Assembly (NCBI GenBank): GCA_937873165.1
Contig: CALMVH010000292.1
Coordinates: 1-6,606, forward strand
Length of the DNA stretch: 6,606 nucleotides
Direction of reading: 5' to 3'
Origin: an uncultured Rhodospirillales bacterium
Lineage (GTDB): Bacteria > Pseudomonadota > Alphaproteobacteria > CALMVH01
The notes under the pieces are model-generated. The model was given only the letters and a program-made list of their open reading frames with translations. It was not told where the DNA came from and made no database searches. A program made the translations under genes and the position numbers. Of this stretch, positions 1-5,538 are shown piece by piece; position 1 is the first letter of the stretch, and every line of letters starts with the position of its first letter.

Positions 1-39
1 ATTCTTGGTAATCAGGATTGAGTTTTTCAGGAGAATGCG

Positions 40-804
40 ATGTCACGTTCCGTGCGCTTGTGGTCGGTGTTGCTGGCCGGATGTGTTGTGTTGGCCGGTC
101 CGGGCGTGGCGAACGCCGATCCCGCCATCTCTTTGCCGCAGGGACTGGCCGCGGGTACGCCCGCCTTCGATGATGCCGTGCACGACTATCTGAAGCGCCA
201 TCCCGAAGCGGTCGCGGAAGCCCTGACGGCATTCCAGGCAAAACAGGAGGAAAAGCGCGACGCGGACGCACAGGCCGCCATCGGTACCGAAACCGACAAG
301 CTGTACCACGACGCGGACTCGCCGAGTGCGGGCAACGCGAACGGCAAGGAAACGCTGGTCGAATTTTTCGACTACTCGTGCCACTACTGCAAGCAGATCC
401 ATCCGGACCTGCAAGCCCTCCTGAAGGACGATGTCAACCTGAAGATCGTCTACAAGGATTTTCCGATCCTGGGGCCGGGCTCCATGCTGGCTGCCAAGGC
501 GGCTCTGGCCGCCAAGGCGCAAGGCAAGTACCTGCCAATGCACGATGCTCTGCTTAATTTCAAGGGACAGTTCGACGACGACGCGATCAAGCAGATCGCG
601 CAAGGTATCGGGCTGGACTACGACAAGCTGAAAACCGACATGGGTTCCGAGTCGGTTTCGAAGCAGATATCAGACAACGTCGTCCTGGCCGACAAGCTGA
701 ACATCCACGGAACGCCCAGCATGATTATCAATCACCAGTTCGTGGGCGGCGCCATCCCGATGGACGAGTTGAAGACAAAGCTGTCTCAGAACAAGGACGG
801 CTGA
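40..804 (+). CDS. Exported DsbA-family thiol-disulfide oxidoreductase (Com1/ScsC-like)
   Basis: Predicted periplasmic thioredoxin-fold protein of 254 residues that would oxidise, reduce or isomerise disulfides in exported proteins. Residues 1-26 form a signal peptide: Arg3/Arg6, a hydrophobic stretch, then an A-N-A site before Asp27. Residues about 50-73 (YLKRHPEAVAEALTAF) resemble the N-terminal helical region before the catalytic domain in Com1/ScsC-like proteins, which oligomerises ScsC. The catalytic domain follows: VEFFDYSCHYC with redox motif C114-H-Y-C117, FPILGP at 141-146, an inserted helical region, and the cis-proline loop G224-T-P226 followed by SMIIN. The ATG is supported by AGGAG at 29-33, six bases upstream. 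A lipobox-like LAGC at residues 12-15 makes lipoprotein processing a weaker alternative. The direction of its redox activity cannot be told from sequence. The family call is secure; the subfamily is likely. Confidence 0.94.
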   Translation: MSRSVRLWSVLLAGCVVLAGPGVANADPAISLPQGLAAGTPAFDDAVHDYLKRHPEAVAEALTAFQAKQEEKRDADAQAAIGTETDKLYHDADSPSAGNANGKETLVEFFDYSCHYCKQIHPDLQALLKDDVNLKIVYKDFPILGPGSMLAAKAALAAKAQGKYLPMHDALLNFKGQFDDDAIKQIAQGIGLDYDKLKTDMGSESVSKQISDNVVLADKLNIHGTPSMIINHQFVGGAIPMDELKTKLSQNKDG

Positions 805-833
805 TCCTCACGCTAACCGGATCGCTCAGCTTT

Positions 834-884
834 CGGGGCAAGGCATTGCCTCGGCGGGGCAGGCTGGATGGAGCGAAGCCTGCC
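834..884 (+). terminator. Two adjacent stem-loops after the DsbA-like gene, possible terminator
   Basis: The first stem pairs 834-841 (CGGGGCAA) with 846-853 (TTGCCTCG) around a GGCA loop: eight pairs, one of them G-U, starting 30 bases after the stop codon. The second pairs 858-865 (GGCAGGCT) with 877-884 (AGCCTGCC) around an 11-base loop, eight perfect pairs. Neither is followed by a run of T, so this is not a classical intrinsic terminator. The position and two strong stems in a row suggest a transcript 3' end or a barrier to RNA decay. The pairing is seen; the role is inferred. Confidence 0.35.
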
Positions 885-925
885 TGTGCGGCCGTGCACA
901 ACGCGAAGTCATTTGGCAGCAACGG

Positions 926-970
926 GGGATAAGCCACTGGTATCCCGGAGGAGTTTCACGCAGCTTCTCC
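926..970 (+). other. Two weaker stem-loops, one masking a Shine-Dalgarno-like GGAGGAG
   Basis: GGGATA at 926-931 can pair with TATCCC at 941-946 (nine-base loop). Directly after it, GGAGGAG at 947-953 can pair with CTTCTCC at 964-970 (seven pairs, one G-U, ten-base loop). GGAGGAG is a near-perfect ribosome-binding sequence, but no start codon lies within the normal spacing. It may be a relic, part of a structured leader, or chance. Confidence 0.3.
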
Positions 971-990
971 AGCCAGCATCTTCATACTTC

Positions 991-1020
991 TTTACATCGG
1001 CGGTAACTCCGTGTTAGCTT
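991..1020 (+). promoter_or_regulatory. Weak candidate promoter for the oxidoreductase gene
   Basis: TTTACA at 991-996 matches the -35 consensus at five of six positions. After 18 bases, TAGCTT at 1015-1020 matches the -10 consensus at only three of six. The location, just upstream of the GTG start at 1049, is reasonable, but the -10 element is poor and the call is tentative. Confidence 0.2.
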
Positions 1021-1048
1021 AATCTATTCTTAAGCACAGGATCCATCC

Positions 1049-2377
1049 GTGGCAGACGCATTGAATGTTGTGATTCTGGGTCATGGCAGGATGGGCTCCG
1101 TCCATACGGATACGGCCCTGGCGATTGCAAAAGCCGGTTTGCCGCTGGACATCTCCGTGGTCGATGCCAGCGATTTGGCCTCGAATGGCAAGAAGCCGTT
1201 CCGCGATGCCAGGACTAGGCTGGCTAGCACCAAGGGCGGAGCTTACCGGTCGCTTGGTGATGCGCTCGACGCCCTGGATGCGCAGGGCAAGCGCCTGGAT
1301 GTCGCTGTGATGGCGTTTAGTGACAAGGAACATTTTCCAGCACTCCTGACGTTGCACGAACGCACACCCGACTTCAAATACCTTTTCTCGGAAAAGCCCC
1401 TGACCGAGACGGTTGAGCAATCCGAACAACTGAAGGACTGGCTCGGCAAGAAATTCGTCAGCCTCAACACTGTTATCCATTTCAGTTCGGTTTTTAATGA
1501 ACTCGACAAGCTGTCCCGCCCCGGTAGCTGGCTGGAAGGCGCGACCCCCGTCGGCTTTGAAGCGATCTGGAAGAAGGATCGAACGCGCGACGAGCGACCG
1601 ACGATCGGCATCCGCAGTGACATCGTCCATCCGCTGGGTATCGTCATGGAGCCGCTGGGGCAGGGGATGGTGACGCTTCTCGAAGGCGAGGCCCGCCGCG
1701 GGTTCCTCTCGTCTGGCGCACCCGATGTAGTTTACTCTCTGCCTCAAACGGCGTGGCGGACCGACAAAAAACTGCCAGTCCGGTTGTATGCAGACTATGC
1801 CGCTCCCGAACAGGAGCGCAGCGTCACGGCCTGGTTCAGGAAAGGTGGTAGTTACCTGGCGGCTCATATGGATTTCGACGTCCAGTTAGGTAATAGAAAA
1901 ACCGACGTCTTGCGTATCATCGACGTACCCATGATTGGCGGCGCTCCACACGTAGCGCATGTTTACGTCGGAAATGACGACCACATCGACCACGGCATGG
2001 CCATGGGGTCCGCTCGGGGAAAGGCCCAGGCGTGGCTTGGGCAAAGTTTCCGAACCGCGCTCGATCCAACCGCCAGCATGCCTGGCCAGATCACGACGCT
2101 GGGCCCCAGCCTGCGCCTGCAGCGCGCCATCGGCTCCGTCATGGAGCATCCCAGCGTGAAAGTCGTCGAACAGCCCGCGGTCGAACGGCTGGCCGCTCTA
2201 CGCCAGTTGCCGCCGTCGCCCTCGATCGAACAGCAGATAGACAGCCGAAGCCTTCCGGGAGGCTGGGGCAAGACCAACCTGGAAAGCCGGATCGAATGGC
2301 TGCAAAGGAACTACACGTCGCTCGATCGCCAGTTGATGAGGCCGACCACTGCCTCCAATGCTTATCTCATGAGCTAG
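1049..2377 (+). CDS. Divergent Gfo/Idh/MocA-family NAD(P)-dependent oxidoreductase
   Basis: Predicted cytosolic dinucleotide-dependent dehydrogenase of 442 residues; substrate unknown. The N-terminal Rossmann domain has VVILGHGRMG at 7-16 (G11-x-G13-x-x-G16). Asp39 at the end of the second strand usually favours NAD over NADP. The DVAVMAFSDKEHF segment at 84-96 matches the strand-and-His region of the family. SEKPLTE contains the E115-K116-P117 motif, whose lysine is normally catalytic. The C-terminal domain is much less typical. DIVHPLG at 191-197 sits where the usual D/G-x-x-H-x-x-D motif would be: His194 is present, but the following Asp is not. The start is GTG, supported by AGGA at 1038-1041, seven bases upstream. 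The next gene starts 66 bases downstream, so co-transcription with aroQ is possible. It may serve a sugar, inositol or other polyol-type substrate, but nothing here decides that. Fold confident, function open. Confidence 0.85.
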   Translation: MADALNVVILGHGRMGSVHTDTALAIAKAGLPLDISVVDASDLASNGKKPFRDARTRLASTKGGAYRSLGDALDALDAQGKRLDVAVMAFSDKEHFPALLTLHERTPDFKYLFSEKPLTETVEQSEQLKDWLGKKFVSLNTVIHFSSVFNELDKLSRPGSWLEGATPVGFEAIWKKDRTRDERPTIGIRSDIVHPLGIVMEPLGQGMVTLLEGEARRGFLSSGAPDVVYSLPQTAWRTDKKLPVRLYADYAAPEQERSVTAWFRKGGSYLAAHMDFDVQLGNRKTDVLRIIDVPMIGGAPHVAHVYVGNDDHIDHGMAMGSARGKAQAWLGQSFRTALDPTASMPGQITTLGPSLRLQRAIGSVMEHPSVKVVEQPAVERLAALRQLPPSPSIEQQIDSRSLPGGWGKTNLESRIEWLQRNYTSLDRQLMRPTTASNAYLMS

Positions 2378-2395
2378 TCTTGCTGAAGCCCGGTC

Positions 2396-2411
2396 GGGTG
2401 TCTATCCACCC
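2396..2411 (+). terminator. Small hairpin after the oxidoreductase gene, weak terminator candidate
   Basis: GGGTG at 2396-2400 pairs with CACCC at 2407-2411 around a six-base loop, 19 bases past the stop. The only T run (four T around 2419-2422) lies several bases further on. The stem is short and the T run displaced, so it could at most be a leaky terminator. Confidence 0.2.
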
Positions 2412-2423
2412 ATCATGATTTTA

Positions 2424-2436
2424 CCACACTCTGTGG
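2424..2436 (+). other. Inverted repeat just upstream of the aroQ start
   Basis: CCACA at 2424-2428 pairs with TGTGG at 2432-2436 around CTC. It ends seven bases before the aroQ ATG, where a ribosome-binding site would be expected, and no purine-rich Shine-Dalgarno sequence is visible there. It could be a small operator, or a hairpin affecting aroQ translation, or chance. Confidence 0.25.
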
Positions 2437-2443
2437 CAGTCTC

Positions 2444-2887
2444 ATGACTGCACAAAGAAAGATACTTGTCCTGAACGGGCCGAACCTCAACCTGCTAGGC
2501 ATGCGCGAGCCTGCGGTCTACGGTTCAGTGACGCTGGGCGATATCGAGGCGGAATGTGCCGCGGTGGCGGAAGACCTCGACCTGGCGCTCGACTTTCGCC
2601 AAACCAATCACGAGGGGCAGCTGGTCGACTGGATCCAGGATGCCATCGGCGAAGCGCATGGCATCGTCATCAACGCCGCCGCCTATTCCCACACCTCCAT
2701 CGCCATCCACGACGCGTTGAAAGCCGTCGCCCTGCCGGTGGTCGAGGTTCACCTGTCGAACATCTACAAGCGCGATGACTTCCGGCACAAGTCGCTGGTA
2801 TCGCCGGTGGCCGACGGCGTGATCTGCGGCTTGGGCTCGGACGGGTATGGCCTGGCCATCGAAGCCATCGCAAAACTCATCGCATAG
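2444..2887 (+). CDS. aroQ: Type II 3-dehydroquinate dehydratase
   Basis: Cytosolic enzyme that converts 3-dehydroquinate to 3-dehydroshikimate by anti-elimination of water, the third step of the shikimate pathway to aromatic amino acids and folate; the type II family is a dodecamer. The 147-residue length is normal. The signatures are complete: ILVLNGPNLNLLG at 7-19, the mobile-loop Arg21 and catalytic Tyr26 in REPAVYG, FRQTNHEGQLVDWI at 51-64, substrate-binding INAAAYSHTS at 76-85 (Asn77), and E101-V-H103-LSN with catalytic His103. Arg114 lies in DFRHKS, and GLGSDGYGLAIEAI closes the protein. The start matches the usual family start, although no clear Shine-Dalgarno sequence precedes it. It lies 84 bases upstream of accB, a neighbour pairing common in proteobacteria, so joint transcription is likely. 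Confidence 0.97.
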   Translation: MTAQRKILVLNGPNLNLLGMREPAVYGSVTLGDIEAECAAVAEDLDLALDFRQTNHEGQLVDWIQDAIGEAHGIVINAAAYSHTSIAIHDALKAVALPVVEVHLSNIYKRDDFRHKSLVSPVADGVICGLGSDGYGLAIEAIAKLIA

Positions 2888-2915
2888 GGCGCTTCGCGTG
2901 CCGTGCTTTCCGGGC

Positions 2916-2944
2916 TTCGCAGATGCTTGAGAAAGCCCTATACA
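2916..2944 (+). promoter_or_regulatory. Candidate promoter in the aroQ-accB gap
   Basis: TTCGCA at 2916-2921 and TATACA at 2939-2944 each match the -35 and -10 consensus at four of six positions, with an ideal 17-base spacer, 27 bases before the accB ATG. The same stretch contains alternative stem-loop arms: 2931-2938 can pair with either 2905-2910 or 2912-2917. An internal accB promoter would suit separate control of BCCP, but this is only a sequence match. Confidence 0.28.
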
Positions 2945-2971
2945 GATTCGTATCCAAGGCAACGAGTCAAC

Positions 2972-3457
2972 ATGGCGTTCAAAGACAATAACCAACCAAA
3001 GAAGTTCGACATCGACGCGGACTCGATCCGGGAGCTTGCCGGGCTGATGGAAGAAACCGGCCTGACCGAAATCGAGGTTTCCGAAGGCGAGCGGCGCATC
3101 CGCGTGGCGCGCGGTCACGCCGTCGGGGCTGCCTCCGCCGTTCATGTGCCGGTACATGCCGCGCCGCCGACGAGTGCGCCCGAGGCAGCGCCGCCGGTTT
3201 CATCTGCGCCGACGGCCCAAACGCCCGGTGCGGTTACCTCGCCAATGGTCGGCACGGCTTACCTGCGCGCCGAGCCCACGGCCGCACCGTTCGTTGCAGT
3301 CGGCGACCAGATCAGCGCGGGCGATACGCTGCTGATCATCGAGGCGATGAAGGTCATGAACCCGATCAAGGCGCCGAAGGGCGGCCGCGTCGCGCAGATC
3401 GTGGTGTCCGACGCCCAGCCGGTCGAGTTCGGCGAAGTTCTGATCGTTATCGAGTGA
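2972..3457 (+). CDS. accB: Biotin carboxyl carrier protein of acetyl-CoA carboxylase
   Basis: BCCP subunit (161 residues) that carries carboxybiotin between biotin carboxylase and carboxyltransferase in malonyl-CoA synthesis, the first committed step of fatty acid synthesis. The N-terminal segment, about 10-49 (KFDIDADSIRELAGLMEETG, then TEIEVSEGERRIRVAR), is the BCCP oligomerisation region. A flexible Ala/Pro linker spans about 52-88. The biotinyl domain starts at TSPMVGT (89-95), keeps the bacterial 'thumb' insertion around 100-107, and has the biotinylation motif E124-A-M-K127-V-M-N130, with Lys127 the modified residue. The ATG at 2972 is chosen over an in-frame GTG at 2903: the extra 23 residues are arginine-rich and unlike BCCP, while AAGG and ACGAG lie upstream of the ATG. 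The stop codon overlaps the accC start, so the two are translationally coupled. Confidence 0.96.
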   Translation: MAFKDNNQPKKFDIDADSIRELAGLMEETGLTEIEVSEGERRIRVARGHAVGAASAVHVPVHAAPPTSAPEAAPPVSSAPTAQTPGAVTSPMVGTAYLRAEPTAAPFVAVGDQISAGDTLLIIEAMKVMNPIKAPKGGRVAQIVVSDAQPVEFGEVLIVIE

Positions 3458-4797
3458 TGTTCCAGAAAATCCTGATTGCCAACCGGGGCGAAATCGCGCT
3501 GCGCATCCAGCGCGCTTGCCGCGAAATGGGCATCCATACCGTTGCCGTGCATTCCACGGCTGATTCGGACGCTATGCATGTCAGGCTGGCGGATGAAAGC
3601 GTGTGCATCGGTCCGCCTTCGTCGAAGGAAAGCTACCTCAACATGCCGTCGCTGATCTCGGCGGCGTCCGTCACCAACGCAGACGCGATCCATCCGGGCG
3701 TGGGTTTCCTGTCGGAAAACGCGCAGTTCGCCGAGATGGTGGAAGCGCACGGCATCGCCTTTATCGGCCCCAGCCCCGAGCACATTCGTCTGATGGGCGA
3801 CAAGATCAGCGCCAAGAACGAGGCCAAGCGGCTGGGGTTGCCGGTCACGCCCGGCTCGGCAGGGGCGATCGATACGCCGGAGGATGCGGTGAAGGCCGCG
3901 CGCACGGTGGGATATCCCGTGCTGATCAAGGCCACCAATGGCGGTGGCGGCAAGGGCATGAAGGTTGCCCAGAACGACGAGGAACTAGCGACGGCCTACC
4001 GGATGGCCCGCATCGAGGCCAAGGCCAATTTCGGCAACGATGCCGTGTACATGGAGCGCTACCTTCAGCAGCCGCGCCATATCGAGATTCAGGTGTTCGG
4101 CGATGCGCATGGCAACGCCATTCACCTGGGCGAGCGCGATTGCTCCATACAGCGCCGCCACCAGAAGCTCATCGAGGAAAGCCCTTCGCCGGGCTTGCGG
4201 CCGGAGGAACGCGCCCGCATCGGCGCCCTTGCAGCGAACGTCGTGCGGGAAATGGGGTACCTGGGCGCGGGCACCATGGAGTTCCTGTACGAGAACGGCG
4301 AGTTCTTCTTCATGGAAATGAACACCCGCATCCAGGTCGAGCACCCTGTCACTGAAATGATTACCGGGGTCGATCTGATCCGTGAACAAATCCGCGTGGC
4401 GGCGGGCATGACGCTGTCGGTCAGGCAGGAAGACATCCGCTTCACAGGCCATGCCATCGAGTGCCGGATTAACGCCGAAAATCCTGAAAGCTTTATGCCT
4501 TCGCCGGGACTGATCGAAGCATGGCACCCGCCGGGTGGGCCGGGCGTACGCGTCGACTCCGCGATCTATGCCGGATATCGCGTACCGCCGCACTACGACA
4601 GCATGGTCGCGAAGTTGATCGTGCATGGCCCCACGCGCCAGGATGCGATCATGCGCATGCGCCGTGCGCTTGACGAGTTCGTGATCGTCGGCATCGAAAC
4701 CTCGCTGCCTTTGCACCGGCGTCTCCTGCGCGATCCGACGTTTATCGATGGAACTTACAACATCCACTGGCTGGAAAAAGAGTTCCTTTCCGCCTAA
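3457..4797 (+). CDS. accC: Biotin carboxylase subunit of acetyl-CoA carboxylase
   Basis: ATP-grasp enzyme of 446 residues that carboxylates biotin on BCCP with ATP and bicarbonate. Order of domains: N-terminal biotin-carboxylase domain (FQKILIANRGEIALRI, 2-17), ATP-grasp domain, and C-terminal domain (from about 330, GHAIECRINAE). By position against the E. coli enzyme the functional residues are present: K116, K158 in VLIKA, the glycine loop GGGGKGM at 162-168, H208 in PRHIEIQV, K237 in RRHQK, E275, E287 and N289 in MEMNTR, R291, E295 in QVEHPVTE, and R337. Val82 replaces the more common Tyr in HPG-Y-GFLSEN. The ATG at 3457 shares one base with the accB stop (TGATG); an in-frame GTG three bases earlier is less likely. 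A full-length, apparently active enzyme. The next gene starts 20 bases after its stop. Confidence 0.97.
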   Translation: MFQKILIANRGEIALRIQRACREMGIHTVAVHSTADSDAMHVRLADESVCIGPPSSKESYLNMPSLISAASVTNADAIHPGVGFLSENAQFAEMVEAHGIAFIGPSPEHIRLMGDKISAKNEAKRLGLPVTPGSAGAIDTPEDAVKAARTVGYPVLIKATNGGGGKGMKVAQNDEELATAYRMARIEAKANFGNDAVYMERYLQQPRHIEIQVFGDAHGNAIHLGERDCSIQRRHQKLIEESPSPGLRPEERARIGALAANVVREMGYLGAGTMEFLYENGEFFFMEMNTRIQVEHPVTEMITGVDLIREQIRVAAGMTLSVRQEDIRFTGHAIECRINAENPESFMPSPGLIEAWHPPGGPGVRVDSAIYAGYRVPPHYDSMVAKLIVHGPTRQDAIMRMRRALDEFVIVGIETSLPLHRRLLRDPTFIDGTYNIHWLEKEFLSA

Positions 4798-4817
4798 TCC
4801 GCAGTAACCTCGCAACC

Positions 4818-5460
4818 ATGAAAACTCCCAGCCAGATCGCATCCTTGTGGGATCGGAAGCCGTTGTACCGCGAGGAAAGCTTCGACGAGGCCGTCCGGTT
4901 TGTCCGTGACCCGGACCGGCATCCCGAACCCAGGGCCGCCAATGCGATCGATGGAGCGGGACGACCAGCTTCTCGACCGCTCGGCCGGTTTGGCGCTTGG
5001 GTATGTCGAACGTCCCGGTCTGGGGCGCCCTGCGCTGAAGCTGATGACCGCATGCCTCATTGCGACCAGCGTCGAGCCGGAGACGCGATTGGCCATAACT
5101 GCCGGTACGCGCATGATGAGTCTTCTGGACGATCCCCAGCACGTCGGCGCGATCAAGCCTTACCTTCGTTTGGAAAGCGAGGCGGCGCTCATCCATACGT
5201 TCGGCATCAGGGCGGCGCGCGCGCGCCGAGCCATCGCGGCCTCGCTGATGGTTATCATAGCGGATCGAAACGACGGAAACCGCATCCCGATGCGCGACAA
5301 GCGGGATTATGTCGATTATATCATGGGCGCCTCGATAGCCGCAGGCATGCCCACGATTGCTGACAAGAGCCGGCAGGTCGACCAAATGCTGCAGATGCGC
5401 ATGCGGGTTCCCCGCCGCAAGCAGGCTGGAAGCGGTGTCTTCTTTCCGCTGGGCGATTAG
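4818..5460 (+). pseudogene. Tandem unknown family, copy 1, reading frame broken
   Basis: I do not recognise this family. The gene is read in two frames. From ATG 4818 the protein starts MKTPSQIASLWD, which matches PTQIAKSWD near the start of copy 2. This match is then lost, and homology continues in the +1 frame from about 4942-4960 (MRSMERDDQLLD) to the stop at 5458-5460. Joined, it would make about 213 residues, close to the 220 of copy 2. From DDQLLD onward it aligns with copy 2 without a gap to the end; a hand count gives about 30% identity over the last 107 residues. The tail is GSGVFFPLGD. From the PSQIA proline codon to the DDQ codon there are 133 bases, against 153 in copy 2, so the net difference (20) is not a multiple of three. 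No signal peptide or membrane segment is visible, and it looks mostly helical. No clear Shine-Dalgarno sequence precedes 4818. It may be a decayed gene, a sequencing error, or translated from an internal ATG at 4942 or 4951. Confidence 0.7.
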
Positions 5461-5538
5461 CGAGTTCACTCAGCCATGAATACGCTCTTAACGATACAAT
5501 CCAGTTGGCGCAAAAACCGCTTTCTGGCATGATCTTGC
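5461..5538 (+). other. Gap between copies 1 and 2 with a -10-like element
   Basis: This 78-base gap contains TACAAT at 5495-5500, five of six matches to the -10 consensus, but no convincing -35 at normal spacing. A short open frame, ATG 5476 to TGA 5532 (18 codons, MNTLLTIQSSWRKNRFLA), is in phase with copy 2 but has no Shine-Dalgarno sequence and no likeness to the family, so it is not called a gene. Confidence 0.25.

Larger units (their letters stand above)
805..1048. other. Non-coding spacer with four potential stem-loops
   Basis: This 244-base gap between the DsbA-like gene and the oxidoreductase gene shows no convincing coding sequence on either strand. By eye it holds four consecutive inverted repeats: 834-853, 858-884, 926-946 and 947-970. 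A weak promoter-like pair lies near 991-1020, before the GTG start at 1049. The upstream half may end transcription of the DsbA-like gene, and the downstream half may be the leader of the next gene. No known riboswitch or RNA family was recognised. Confidence 0.6.

Noticed and set aside
331..344. 14-base repeat GGCAACGCGAACGG, also at 6511-6524
   Set aside because: One pair of 14-mers in two unrelated coding regions, both encoding GNANG, in GC-rich sequence. No flanking similarity, so not a mobile or recombination element.
920..970. GCCACTGG beside CCCGGAGG, resembling part of a cobalamin riboswitch
   Set aside because: The other conserved boxes of that riboswitch are absent in the upstream 100 bases, and the adjoining gene has no cobalamin link. 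Judged a chance match.
1019..1867. Minus-strand open frame of 282 codons opposite the oxidoreductase gene
   Set aside because: No recognisable motif, shadow-like composition, and the + strand carries clear Rossmann and EKP motifs.
2903..2971. GTG-initiated N-terminal extension of AccB
   Set aside because: The 23 extra residues are basic and unlike BCCP, and the ATG at 2972 gives the normal family start with upstream purine-rich sequence.
3985..5469. Very long minus-strand open frame (494 codons) across accC and copy 1
   Set aside because: It lies opposite a certain accC gene, is rich in Arg/His/Asp as expected for the complement of GC-rich codons, and shows no domain or motif. Treated as a compositional shadow.
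5476..5532. 18-codon open frame between copies 1 and 2, in phase with copy 2
   Set aside because: No ribosome-binding site and no likeness to the family N-terminus. The N-terminal match of copies 1 and 2 supports ATG 5539 as the start of copy 2.
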